Notes under the pieces: model-generated
What the model saw: the letters and a program-made list of their open reading frames with translations, nothing else
The model's database searches: none
Told to the model about the DNA's origin: nothing
In this document: in pieces, positions 34,295 to 44,300 of the stretch
Layout: every line of letters begins with the position of its first letter
Numbering within the stretch: position 1 is the first letter of the stretch
DNA from: an uncultured Colwellia sp.
GTDB lineage: Bacteria; Pseudomonadota; Gammaproteobacteria; Enterobacterales; Alteromonadaceae
Direction of reading: 5' to 3'
DNA length: 46,848 nucleotides
NCBI GenBank assembly: GCA_913063325.1
Contig: CAJXYE010000034.1
Coordinates: 1-46,848 of the forward strand
Translations under genes and position numbers: made by a program

Positions 34295-35022
34295 GCAACC
34301 CCCTGCAATGACTCGTCATTTTGACCAGTAGCGTGTTGATTTGAGTTTATTTCTGAAACAATTTGACCATCGAGCAACTGAATTTGACGACTAGCGCATA
34401 GCGAATAGCGGCTGTCATGAGTAACCATTACTATGGTTGCGCCCTCTTTGTTTAGTTGCGCTAGTAATGACATCACTTGGTCGCCATTTTTGCTGTCTAA
34501 GTTACCTGTCGGTTCATCGACTAAGATCAAATCAGGTTTTCCTACTAAGGCGCGAGCAATAGCGATACGTTGCTGTTGTCCACCAGATAGTTGATTAGGA
34601 CGATAATGCTGGCGATGTAACATATCAACTTGTGTTAAAACTTCCTCTACTCTTTGTTTTATCTCGTTTTTATTACAACCGCGATGCTCTAGTGGTAAAG
34701 CGACATTTTCAAATACAGTTAGGCTATCGATTAAGTTAAAAGACTGAAATACATAACCAATATGTTCATTTCGAATTTGTGTACGTTGATCTACTTTCAA
34801 TCCAGCCGTCGCTATGTTTGCTAATTGATATTCACCTTCAGTGGCCGAGTCCATTAAGCCCATAATTGAAAGTAAGGTCGATTTTCCGCAGCCAGAAGGA
34901 CCGGTGATAGCAACAAACTCTCCTTGGTTTATTTCTAAGCTAACACCTTGTAGCGCATGAGTTTCTATTTGCTGGCTATCGTAACGTTTGTGAATGTTTG
35001 ACATGGTAACTACGTTTTTCAT
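34291..35022 (-). CDS. MacB/LolD-type ABC transporter ATP-binding protein
   Basis: A 243-residue ATPase that energises the permease encoded just after it. Walker A is GPSGCGKSTLL near residue 41, the Q-loop FQSFNLID, the signature LSGGQQQRIAIARAL near 142, Walker B LILVDEPTGNLD near 165, and the switch histidine in MVTHD. AAGGA lies before the ATG. The sequence type is that of MacB, LolD and FtsE-like ATPases that pair with FtsX-fold permeases. About 95 bases, with no clear hairpin, separate it from the adaptor gene. Confidence 0.95.
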   Translation of the reverse strand: MKNVVTMSNIHKRYDSQQIETHALQGVSLEINQGEFVAITGPSGCGKSTLLSIMGLMDSATEGEYQLANIATAGLKVDQRTQIRNEHIGYVFQSFNLIDSLTVFENVALPLEHRGCNKNEIKQRVEEVLTQVDMLHRQHYRPNQLSGGQQQRIAIARALVGKPDLILVDEPTGNLDSKNGDQVMSLLAQLNKEGATIVMVTHDSRYSLCASRQIQLLDGQIVSEINSNQHATGQNDESLQGVA

Positions 35023-35117
35023 GTGGTTTTCCTTAATTTGTTAGCTGCTGCTATTAATTTACTTTTTAGCAATTATTTTTTAGGTGTTTTTTTAAATGTT
35101 TCTTTTTAAGTATTGCT

Positions 35118-36356
35118 TTATTCAATGATCAAAAGGTTTGGATACTTATTGTATTGCTGCGTATCACTACTCACTATTTGCTCGCCAGGTGATACACCTG
35201 AAGTGATAATTAATTTATTCTTTGATAATTCACCGAAGGTGACATCTCTTTGGATTAATGAGTTGTTAGTATCACGGATAAAAAGACTTTGTTTACTGCG
35301 TGGGCGCAGACCCGGTACTTGCTCTATGTAGTTAATATTTTGTTGATGTTGAACAAATACTTGCGCAGATATTGATAATGCTGGGCGGGCATTGGAGGTT
35401 AACGCTTCATCAAGAACTGCTTCAGCCAGTACTGAGCCATTACTAACCACGCTTTCAATGCGGGTAATATGTGCTTTGATAATGCCTTTTTGGGTATCAA
35501 TCAATACGGGGGCGTTGATGTCTATTTGGTCAGCTTGGTTTTGCGGTAAACGTAAACGCGCTATTAGCTCTTCATCACTACCTACCTTAGCTAATGATTC
35601 ACCTAACTGAACACTTTGACCTAATTCAATTTCTAACGTTTGTAGTGAGCCATTTATACCAGCTCTTACCTTCATATCATCAAGTTGTTGTTCGAGTAAG
35701 CTAACTTGTGCTTGTTGTTGTTTGATGGTGATATCACGCTGGGTAAGTTGATAACCTTGCATTTCAATAAACTGCCTATATTTTTTATTTTCAAAACCAA
35801 GCTTTTTACTTTCCTGTTTGACCGCTAATTTGGCACGTTGTAACTCTATTTTTGAAGAAACGCCTAGGTCCATCAAATTCTTATTTACCGATAATTCAAG
35901 TTGTGCTTTTTCTATCTCTGCTTCAATGTCGGCAATGCGACCTTGATAATTTAGACGTTCACTTTGTTGCTCGTATTTAAACGCTTCTCTTTGCGCTAAT
36001 TGTTGAGCAAGTTGGCCCTTAGCGGCGTTAACTTCCTGTACTAACTTAGGGTTTGATAAGTGTAAAATGACAGTGTCGGGCGTTACCTTCGTTCCTGGAC
36101 GAACTAATATTTCGGAGACCTTACCTAAAGCTGGCGCTGTTAATAAACGCTCTTTTGCCGAAGCGAACTCACCATAGGCATTAGCATAAATATCTAGGTT
36201 ACCTTGAACTACTGTTTGAAAGCTCAATTGGTTTAAAGCAATTGATTTGGTTGCTTTACCACTGACGCTATAACCGGCATAGCTCATTAATAAGGTGAAG
36301 CTGGCGATTGCCGTCCATTTTTTCCAAGGTTGCTTTTTAGTTAGTGCAATTTTCAT
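35118..36356 (-). CDS. HlyD/MacA-type periplasmic adaptor
   Basis: A 412-residue membrane-fusion protein, anchored by one N-terminal helix (about 14-30). It has a lipoyl/barrel-sandwich segment split around a long coiled-coil hairpin (about 105-225, for example NAAKGQLAQQLAQREAFKYE), then a beta-barrel region and a C-terminal membrane-proximal domain with FIRDTNNSLIQRDVTFGEL. It would link the inner-membrane permease to an outer-membrane channel; no TolC-type gene is in the window, so a shared TolC is likely. It is the first gene of the operon adaptor-ATPase-permease. Confidence 0.9.
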   Translation of the reverse strand: MKIALTKKQPWKKWTAIASFTLLMSYAGYSVSGKATKSIALNQLSFQTVVQGNLDIYANAYGEFASAKERLLTAPALGKVSEILVRPGTKVTPDTVILHLSNPKLVQEVNAAKGQLAQQLAQREAFKYEQQSERLNYQGRIADIEAEIEKAQLELSVNKNLMDLGVSSKIELQRAKLAVKQESKKLGFENKKYRQFIEMQGYQLTQRDITIKQQQAQVSLLEQQLDDMKVRAGINGSLQTLEIELGQSVQLGESLAKVGSDEELIARLRLPQNQADQIDINAPVLIDTQKGIIKAHITRIESVVSNGSVLAEAVLDEALTSNARPALSISAQVFVQHQQNINYIEQVPGLRPRSKQSLFIRDTNNSLIQRDVTFGELSKNKLIITSGVSPGEQIVSSDTQQYNKYPNLLIIE

Positions 36357-36726
36357 AAAGTTTCACTGTAATTCTTAACTGATGTAGCAGGTAATGAAAA
36401 AAGCGTGCCATATTTTTAAATTGTTATTAATCAATGGCTTGGGTTTTGTGTGTTTTGTTTCAAGGGAATGTCTGTTCGCTTTTAAAAGGAAAATGTTCGA
36501 AAGTGATTCTCACGTGGTCAGATAAACTAAGTCATAGGAAGTCACCCTTAGTGGGGATAACTTCATGGTAGGTAAGCCCTTTTGTAATGCTGTGTAATAT
36601 TATATTTTTACAATTTGGAGTAACTTAATAAGAAGTAACCTTAATAAGATTGAATAAGCTGAAATTTGGATGCGGCGCGGTTATGATTAGGCAAAATTTT
36701 ATTGTTTAAGATGAAGAGCATAAATA
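36357..36726. other. 370-bp divergent control region of the efflux operon
   Basis: Contains a sigma-54 promoter-like sequence for the minus-strand adaptor gene. Two TGTTCG words, at 36473-36478 and 36494-36499, are 21 bases (two helical turns) apart, about 75-100 bases upstream of it, the usual place for NtrC-type activator sites. The remaining part would hold the promoter of the plus-strand gene at 36727. No small gene is evident. Confidence 0.5.
36395..36410 (-). promoter_or_regulatory. candidate sigma-54 promoter
   Basis: On the minus strand the sequence is TGGCACGCTTTTTTCA. The -24 element TGGCACG is perfect and the spacing to the -12 element is right; the -12 element reads TTTCA instead of TTGCA. 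It lies about 40 bases before the adaptor start codon, and the neighbouring regulator has the sigma-54 contact motif GAFTDA. Confidence 0.6.
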
Positions 36727-37155
36727 ATGACTGAGCAGCTACCGATAACCATTAATATACATAACGAACTTATTGATAAATCCCCCCAAATTTCATCTGT
36801 TATTAATAAACTTGAAGCGCAGTTTAATTTTCAGACATTGACGGCTAACTGGTATGGAGATGAAGAAAATATTTTAACGATCCAACTCTCTTTAGAGATC
36901 CCTTTAAGTTTTAAACAACACCAAGAAGAGTTAGATAAATTACCTCTCACTGAGGTGAGCATTAGCCACTTTTCTGATGATGTTATTAGTTGCTTTAACC
37001 AAGATGAGCAGAAATTACTTTGTCATGTAGCTATTACTCACTCAGAACTAACATTACTTGAGCTGAAACCTAAAATATTATCAGGATTTTTACAGGCCAA
37101 GTTGCATAAAGTGCTTAATTTAATTGCTGAGCAGCAATCATTGCCATGCATCTAG
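36727..37155 (+). CDS. conserved-looking protein of unknown function, 142 aa
   Basis: I do not recognise this cytosolic protein. It has no signal peptide or membrane segment and appears to be of alpha/beta type, with an acidic first half (EAQFNFQTLTANWYGDEENI) and a helical, leucine-rich C-terminal end (LLELKPKILSGFLQAKLHKV). Its start context is poor in purines (GAAGAGCATAAATA before ATG). It precedes the pseudouridine synthase gene on the same strand with 112 bases between, a gap filled by short repeats, so an operon is uncertain. Confidence 0.7.
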   Translation: MTEQLPITINIHNELIDKSPQISSVINKLEAQFNFQTLTANWYGDEENILTIQLSLEIPLSFKQHQEELDKLPLTEVSISHFSDDVISCFNQDEQKLLCHVAITHSELTLLELKPKILSGFLQAKLHKVLNLIAEQQSLPCI

Positions 37156-37183
37156 TTTATAATTGCCTGACATTAGGAGTTAA

Positions 37184-37255
37184 GCTTTTCAAAGGCAAGC
37201 TTTCTAAAGTTAATAAATTTAAAGGGAATTTCTTCAAAGGTAACTCTTTCAAAGG
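37184..37255 (+). repeat. five imperfect copies of a TTTCAAAGG-like motif
   Basis: CTTTTCAAAGG, CTTTCTAAAG, AATTTAAAGG, TTCTTCAAAGG and CTCTTTCAAAGG follow one another at steps of roughly 12-18 bases, just before the pseudouridine synthase gene. The last copy may act as its ribosome-binding region (AAAGG about 13 bases before ATG). The array could be a slippage product or a binding array. Confidence 0.5.
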
Positions 37256-37267
37256 TATATATCGAAA

Positions 37268-37981
37268 ATGGCTATTTGTACGACACGTTTAGATCGCTTT
37301 ATCAGTGAGTTTTGCCAAATAAATCGAAAAGCGGTAAGGCTCATTTTGGCACAAAAACGCGTTTCTGTGGATGGTAATATCGCAACAGATATTGCGCAGA
37401 TTGTTGATCAGTTTTCGTCGATTGTGATGGATGATAAAATTTTACAGCAGAATAAAGCACATTATATTATGCTAAATAAACCTGTTGGTGTGGTATGTGC
37501 GACTAAAGATGAAAAACATAAAACAGTCATTGATTTACTCGTGGGACAGTTTGATCAAGAAACGTTAGACAGCTTACATATTGTTGGACGACTTGATTTA
37601 AATACTTCAGGGTTAATACTTTTAACTAATGATAGTCGTTGGTCTGAGCGACTAACTTCCCCTGAACATAAAGTATCCAAATGTTATCAAGTGACGCTAA
37701 AAAATCCTGTAACTGATGAATACATTACCGCCTTTGCTCAAGGCATGTATTTTTCTTATGAGAATATAACGACAAAACCAGCAGTTTTGCGCATTATTTC
37801 TCCTTTTGAGACAGAAGTGATCTTAATAGAAGGGCGCTATCATCAAATAAAACGTATGTTTGGTCGCTTTCGTAATCCGGTAGTTGCCTTACATCGCGAC
37901 TCAATTGGACAATTAACTCTTGATAAGTCACTTAGCAGTGGGGAAAGTCGGGTTTTAAATGCTGCTGAAGTATTGATGTAA
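37268..37981 (+). CDS. RsuA/RluB-family pseudouridine synthase
   Basis: A 237-residue enzyme that converts specific uridines in rRNA to pseudouridine. An N-terminal S4 RNA-binding domain (about 5-60: TRLDRFISEFCQINRKAVRL) precedes the catalytic domain. Its signature is HIVGRLDLNTSGLILLTNDS near residues 112-131, where the aspartate of GRLDLNTSG is the catalytic residue. KCYQVTL and the later EGRYHQIKRMFG are also typical. Short length and sequence resemble RsuA (16S rRNA U516) more than RluB, but I would not fix the target. Confidence 0.9.
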   Translation: MAICTTRLDRFISEFCQINRKAVRLILAQKRVSVDGNIATDIAQIVDQFSSIVMDDKILQQNKAHYIMLNKPVGVVCATKDEKHKTVIDLLVGQFDQETLDSLHIVGRLDLNTSGLILLTNDSRWSERLTSPEHKVSKCYQVTLKNPVTDEYITAFAQGMYFSYENITTKPAVLRIISPFETEVILIEGRYHQIKRMFGRFRNPVVALHRDSIGQLTLDKSLSSGESRVLNAAEVLM

Positions 37982-38024
37982 GTAATTTTAAACAATGAAA
38001 AGTGCACTTAAGTACTAAGATTCT

Positions 38025-38058
38025 GCCTATATTGTTACAGTGTTGTAACAATATAGGC
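38025..38058. other. perfect 15-bp palindromic hairpin
   Basis: GCCTATATTGTTACA and TGTAACAATATAGGC form a perfect 15-bp stem with loop GTGT. It lies 44 bases after the pseudouridine synthase stop. There is no T-run on either side, so it is not a textbook terminator. It could act as a transcript-stabilising hairpin or a dyad operator for the lipoprotein gene that starts 75 bases on. Confidence 0.7.
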
Positions 38059-38132
38059 ACTCGCAATTTAGCTTCGCTTGGGTATAATGGTTTTTAGTTA
38101 AAAAGTGTTTCTTAATGTAATGGAATTGTTGA

Positions 38133-38432
38133 ATGAATAAGTTATTGTTATCTGTATTACCTATTACTATTTTTCTCGCAAGTTGTTCTAGTTCTGATAA
38201 TGCTTGTGAGGACATCACGTTAGCCTCTGAGCAAATTCAGGAGTGTCAGGCATTACATAAGCAAATTATTAATGCTAAAAGTGTGCTTGTTCGTACAGAG
38301 TTAGATCGTCGTTATCAGCAAGATTGTGTTGAAATTCGTTATTATCGCGATGAAAAGCAAGCCGCGATTTGTGGTAATAAACATAAGATTAAAGAAATTA
38401 GAAAGTCGGCTAAAGCCGAAGCCAAGCAATAA
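38133..38432 (+). CDS. small lipoprotein of unknown function
   Basis: A 99-residue exported lipoprotein with lipobox LASC (Cys18) followed by SSSDN. With serine at the second mature position, outer-membrane sorting would be expected. The mature part is helical and charged, with four cysteines (ACED, QECQ, QDCVE, AICGN) spaced so that two disulphides could form. The C-terminus is lysine- and alanine-rich. I know no named family. It stands alone between a pseudouridine synthase and a cyclic-di-GMP enzyme. Confidence 0.75.
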   Translation: MNKLLLSVLPITIFLASCSSSDNACEDITLASEQIQECQALHKQIINAKSVLVRTELDRRYQQDCVEIRYYRDEKQAAICGNKHKIKEIRKSAKAEAKQ

Positions 38433-38497
38433 ACTCTTTTGCTTGATAAACGTTTTATTAAATATTTAATAACCACGTCAGCGAATAATTAAACGGT

Positions 38498-41113
38498 ATG
38501 GTCATTTTGAAACCAGAAAAGAAACAAGCTAGTTCAATTCAATCGGTAGAGCAGTTAATACGTGCTAAAGAGGCAAGTATTTCTGAGCTGACTGGAGATA
38601 TTGATTTTCTGGAGAAAAAAAATGCCGACTTGCAAGCACGTTATACCGCACTCTTTAAATTGAATCAGTTATCACAAGAATGTAATGACCTTGATAGCTT
38701 CTACCCACAAGTGCATAACACTATTGCCTCTTTGATGACGGCAGAAAACTTCTTTATTGTTCTCTATGATCAAACGTTTGATACTTTAGAGTTTGCTTAT
38801 TATATTGATGAGAAAGATGAAAAGCCGCCAGGTATCATCGATTATCAAGACTTTGAAGGCTCATTTACTAATTTAGTGATTGAATCAAAGCAGCCGTTAC
38901 TTTTAACACCTGAATTAGAAAAACAACTTTTTGATCATTATAAAATCAAACAGTTTGGTGCACGTGGTACTGACTGGTTAGGTGTTCCTTTACTGCAAAA
39001 CGGCTTAGTTATCGGCGTTATTACCATACAAAGCTACAATGAAAAAATTCGTTATTGTGAAAATGATTTGAATTTACTCACCTTTGCTGCTCAGCACATT
39101 GTTGGTGCCATGGTGCGTTTACAAGATCAACAACGTTTGAAAAATGCTGTTAATGCACGTACTAAAGAGTTGATGGCGCAAATTCGTGAGCGAGAAAAAT
39201 CAGAGTTATTGCAGGAGTCTTTATATCGAATATCTGAATTAACCACAGATATTGAGCTTGATATCGATACTTTTTATAGCAAGGTTCATAACATTATTGG
39301 CCAGTTGATCAATGCGAAGAATTTTTTCATTGCCAAATATGAGCAAATAAGTGATACCTTACATTTTTCTTACTATGTTGATGAAAATGCCAGCAATTTA
39401 CTTATAGAGTTTCAACCTAGGAAGCTTACAAACCATTATTCAGAGTTAGTGCTGCGACGCCGCGAAACCGTATTACTTACCTATCAAGAAATGATGGCTT
39501 TACATCTTGATGGTGAAACGAGTAAACCCCAAGACGATATTCATTCTTGGCTAGGAGTGCCACTCATTTATTCAGGGCAGCTTCTTGGCGTTATGGTGTT
39601 ACAAAGTTATGACTATAAAACAACTTATAACCAGCAAGATGCTGAGTTACTTAACTTTGTTTCCAACCATGTTTCTGCTGCAATTAAACGTCGAGAGCTG
39701 GCTGATTTTGAACGACGCAGTCATGAGTTATTAGAACAACAAGTTAAATTACGTACCCTTGCTCTTGAAGATGAGATCACTCATCGTAAGCAAGCTGAAA
39801 AATTATTAAAACACACGGCTGCTCATGATAGTTTGACAGGCTTGCCTAATCGAACCGTGTTTCTTGATTTACTTAATCATGCAATTGCTTGCGCTAAGCG
39901 TAAAGATAACTTTTCTTTTGCTGTGTTATTTTTAGATCTAGACCGCTTTAAAGTAGTCAATGACAGCTTAGGACACCATGCTGGTGACCTTTTATTGAAA
40001 ATAATTGCTCGAGAATTACTGGCTATTGTTCGCGGTAAAGATACGGTTGCTCGCCTAGGCGGCGATGAGTTTGTCATACTAATAGAAGATTTAAGCTCTA
40101 AAGATGAAGCCTTTGACGTCGCGCAACGTATTACCGCTTTCCTTCAGCAACCTTTCACTATTGACAATCAATTAGTCTATACAGGTACCAGTATTGGTAT
40201 ATCGTTTAGTAATAAACGCTATGATGATGCCAATACTATGCTCAGGGATGCTGATACGGCAATGTACCATGCTAAAGACAATGGTAGAGGGCGCTATGAA
40301 GTCTTTGACGCTAGCATGCATCAAAAGGTACAAAATGCCTTAAGCCTTGAGGCTGATATTAGAGAGGCAATTAGTTGGCAGGAGTTTATTCCTTATTTTC
40401 AACCCATACTTAAATTAGATAACCAAGAACTTAGAGGGTTTGAAGCACTCGCTCGCTGGCAAAGTACTAAACGTGGTTTTGTTTACCCTAATGATTTCAT
40501 TCCCTTAGCGGAAGAGACTGATTTGATTCAAGAAATTGATCTTCAAATCATAGAAAAATCCTGCCAACAATTAAAACGTTGGCAAGATGAGTTAGGCTGC
40601 CATGATTTATATGTCAGTTGTAATTTATTCTCTAAGCAATTCTTTAGTACCAGCTTACCGCAAGATATTGATGCCATTTTAAAGAGTACTGGTCTAGCTC
40701 CTCATAATTTACGTGTTGAGTTAACTGAGCGCGCTTTATTGGAAAATGCTGAAATAGTGCTGACTAATATGCAATCGTTGAAGAATATGGGCGTCAAGAT
40801 TTTACTTGATGACTTTGGTACCGGTTATTCAAGCTTGGGCTACTTACATCGTTTTCCTATTGACGTACTTAAAATTGATCGCTCTTTTATCAGTAATGTT
40901 CATGAGCATAATAACCATCGTGCGATTATACGAACTATTGTTGATTTAGCTAATAATCTACAAATGGCAACTGTTGGTGAAGGCATTGAGAATTTAGCTG
41001 ATGCTCAGTTATTGCAGCAAATGGACTGTCAATATGGACAGGGATATTATTTTGCCAAACCTATGTCAGTTCAAGATACAACAGACTATATTATTCAACA
41101 AAAAGCTAAGTAA
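38498..41113 (+). CDS. GAF-GAF-GGDEF-EAL cyclic-di-GMP enzyme
   Basis: An 871-residue cytosolic signalling protein. An N-terminal coiled coil (about 15-60) is followed by two GAF sensor domains (about 65-205 and 250-395), each with DWLGVPLL / SWLGVPLI and a following VITIQSY / VMVLQSY strand. Then come a short coiled coil, GGDEF (about 440-600) and EAL (about 620-865). The cyclase motif GGDEF is intact near 521-525, with an I-site RGKD five residues before it. The EAL motif is intact near 649 (GFEALARW), with DDFGTGYSSLGYL later. Both synthesis and breakdown of cyclic-di-GMP are therefore possible. No membrane segment is present. The ribosome-binding site is weak. Confidence 0.92.
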   Translation: MVILKPEKKQASSIQSVEQLIRAKEASISELTGDIDFLEKKNADLQARYTALFKLNQLSQECNDLDSFYPQVHNTIASLMTAENFFIVLYDQTFDTLEFAYYIDEKDEKPPGIIDYQDFEGSFTNLVIESKQPLLLTPELEKQLFDHYKIKQFGARGTDWLGVPLLQNGLVIGVITIQSYNEKIRYCENDLNLLTFAAQHIVGAMVRLQDQQRLKNAVNARTKELMAQIREREKSELLQESLYRISELTTDIELDIDTFYSKVHNIIGQLINAKNFFIAKYEQISDTLHFSYYVDENASNLLIEFQPRKLTNHYSELVLRRRETVLLTYQEMMALHLDGETSKPQDDIHSWLGVPLIYSGQLLGVMVLQSYDYKTTYNQQDAELLNFVSNHVSAAIKRRELADFERRSHELLEQQVKLRTLALEDEITHRKQAEKLLKHTAAHDSLTGLPNRTVFLDLLNHAIACAKRKDNFSFAVLFLDLDRFKVVNDSLGHHAGDLLLKIIARELLAIVRGKDTVARLGGDEFVILIEDLSSKDEAFDVAQRITAFLQQPFTIDNQLVYTGTSIGISFSNKRYDDANTMLRDADTAMYHAKDNGRGRYEVFDASMHQKVQNALSLEADIREAISWQEFIPYFQPILKLDNQELRGFEALARWQSTKRGFVYPNDFIPLAEETDLIQEIDLQIIEKSCQQLKRWQDELGCHDLYVSCNLFSKQFFSTSLPQDIDAILKSTGLAPHNLRVELTERALLENAEIVLTNMQSLKNMGVKILLDDFGTGYSSLGYLHRFPIDVLKIDRSFISNVHEHNNHRAIIRTIVDLANNLQMATVGEGIENLADAQLLQQMDCQYGQGYYFAKPMSVQDTTDYIIQQKAK

Positions 41114-41358
41114 CACTTTTACTCTATCTTTCAATAAATCATCATAAAAGCTAATTGTCAGTATATTATACTGTATATTTGCTTTTACCCCGTATATAAA
41201 ACAATAAGAAGCGAAAAATAACCCACACATCCTGTGGCACTTCTCCTAAAATGCACTTATAAATATCATACAGTGATTTGCTAATAATACTTTTATTTAT
41301 AGCAAAAAATACTATAACTAAAGCAGGAAACAACCTGCTTGCATTTGAGGAAATAGCC

Positions 41359-44300
41359 ATGCTCTTTACTGGTTCATTAATTACAGATTGCCCGATCAGA
41401 CAAAAAATTCGTGAATTTTATCGTATTGACGAAAATGTTGCCGTTGACCACATATTACCCGCTGCTGAAGTAAACGTAAGTGCACGAAGTCGTGCCTGGG
41501 ATCGTGCGCGTAAAATGGTCTTACAAATTCGTCAAGACCAAGAAGGTAATGGTGCGATAGATTCACTTCTTAATGAATATTCGCTGTCTTCAGAAGAAGG
41601 TGTTGTTTTAATGTGTTTAGCTGAAGCATTACTTCGCGTACCAGATAAACACACACAAGATGAGCTTATACGTGACAAAATTTCTCAAGGACAGTGGAGC
41701 ACCCATTTAGGAGCAAGTGATTCATTATTTGTTAATGCATCATCTTGGGGCTTGTTATTAACAGGATCTATGGTTAATTATGCTGACAAGCGTAAGAAAG
41801 AGCAGTTTGGCTTATTGAAAAAAACGGTAGGGCGGTTAGGTGAACCGGTTATTCGTAAATCAATGAACTATGCCATGAAAATTATGGGCAAACAGTTTGT
41901 TATGGGAGAAACCATTAAAGCCGCTACCGTGCGTGCTGCGACGAAAGAGCAACAAGGTTATGTGTATTCATATGACATGCTTGGTGAAGGTGCGCGTACA
42001 ATGGTTGATGCCGATATGTACTTTAAAGCCTATGAAGATGCTATTACAGCTATTGGAGAGGTTGCGGTAACTTCGGGTAAAAACGACCCGCGTAAAGTGC
42101 CAGGAATTTCAATTAAACTTTCTGCTATTCATCCTCGTTATGAGTTCACTCATAAAGAACGTGTGATGGCAGAGATAGTACCTAAATTAAAGGCATTATG
42201 TTTACAGGCTAAACAATACAATATTGGCTTAACAGTTGATGCGGAAGAGTCTGAGCGTCTAGATATTTCATTAGATATCATTGAAGCGGTATTTACAGAT
42301 AGCGACCTAGGTGACTGGCAAGGATTTGGTATCGCACTACAAGCATACCAAAAGCGTGCTATTCATGTAGTTGATTGGTTACGTGATTTAACGTTACGGA
42401 CTAACAGAAAAATGATGGTGCGTTTGGTTAAGGGGGCTTATTGGGACACTGAAATTAAAAATGCTCAAAAAGACGGTCTAAGTCATTTCCCAGTATTTAC
42501 CCGTAAATCATCTACTGATGTGTCTTACCATGCTTGTGCCAACAAGCTATTGGAATATCGCGATACTATCTATCCACAATTTGCTACCCATAATGCTTAT
42601 ACCGCAGCTACTATTGTAGAGTTAGCAGGTGATGATAAAGCGGGCTTTGAGTTCCAGTGTCTACATGGCATGGGGGACTCTTTATATGATCAAATTGTTA
42701 AAGATGAAAGCATTCAATGCCGAATTTATGCACCTGTAGGTCATCATGAGGACTTACTTGCGTATTTAGTGCGTCGTTTATTAGAAAATGGCGCCAACTC
42801 TTCATTTGTTAATGCCATTGTTGATGAATCACAGCCTGTAGAGTCATTACTAGAAGATCCCGTAGAAAAAACCCAACGCCTTAAAGTTAAGTACAATAAT
42901 CAAATAATTAAACCTATTGACCTGTATCTATCTGAAGGTAAGGGTGAAGAGAAAGGTCGTGATAATTCTAAAGGCCTAGATTTAACAGATATAAATGAAT
43001 TAACCCCGCTAAAAACTTCTTTAGATACTTGGTTTGTTGACCATTTATTAAATAAAAATGAAGTGCCTGATGGGGCAAATGCAGTAATGAACCCAGCGAA
43101 TCGTAGTGAAATTATTGGTTTCCATCAGCATGCAAGTAAAGATGATATGTTGGCGATGATTGATAAAGCTGATGCGGCTTTTAGTACCTGGTCACAAACT
43201 CCCGTTGCTGAACGTGCAGCATTGCTTTGTCGTATCGGCGATATTTTAGAACGCCATATGGATGAACTTATTGCACTTTGTATCAAAGAAGCAGGTAAAG
43301 TTGCTCAAGATGGTATCGATGAAGTACGCGAGGCAGTTGACTTCTGTCGTTATTATGCTGCTCGTGCCATTGAATTGAGTGAAGACGAAAGACTTGAAGC
43401 ACGTGGTGTGGTGTTATGTATTAGCCCATGGAACTTTCCGCTCGCTATTTTCTTAGGTCAAGTTGCCGCGGCAATTGCCACAGGTAATACTGTACTAGCA
43501 AAACCAGCGGAACAAACTGGCTTAATTGCGCTTCGTGCTATTGAATTAATGAAGTCTGTGGGCTTACCTGAGAATGTAGTACAGGCCGTTATTGCTCGTG
43601 GTAGTGCGGTAGGTAATACTATTATTCCAGACAATCGTATTCAAACAGTAATGTTTACCGGATCTACAGAGACAGGCACACATATTTCACAAACCCTAGC
43701 AGAGCGTGGTGGCGATCAAGTGCCGTTTATTGCCGAAACGGGTGGTCAAAATTGTATGGTTGTTGATTCAACCGCTTTGCCAGAGCAAGTTGTTGATGAT
43801 GTTATCTCATCGGGTTTCCAAAGTGCTGGTCAACGTTGTTCTGCGTTACGCGTACTCTTTTTACAAGAAGATATAGCGGATAATGTTATTACCATGCTCA
43901 AAGGAGCATTGGCTGAATTACATGTAGGTAATCCGGCTAAATTAAGTACCGATGTTGGTCCTGTAATCGACCAAAAAGCACTTGATGCATTAAATGCTCA
44001 TAGCGACTATATGAAGTCACACGGAAAATTATTATATCAATGTGAACTCTCAGAAGATGTTGTTGATGACGATGGGCACTTCTTCTTTGCCCCGCGTTTG
44101 TATGAAATTGATGATATCAGCGTATTGACAAAAGAAGTTTTCGGTCCGTGTGTTCATATTGTCCGCTTTAAAGGCAATGAAATAGAGAGTGTTATTGATA
44201 AAATTAACGGCACTGGTTTTGGTCTGACTATGGGCATTCATACACGTATAGAACATCGCGCTTTTGATTTGGCTAGATTATCTCGTGCGGGCAATATCTA

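Noticed and set aside
37184..37255. CRISPR array
   Set aside because: Repeats are only about ten bases, imperfect and closely spaced, without proper spacers; no cas genes are in the window.
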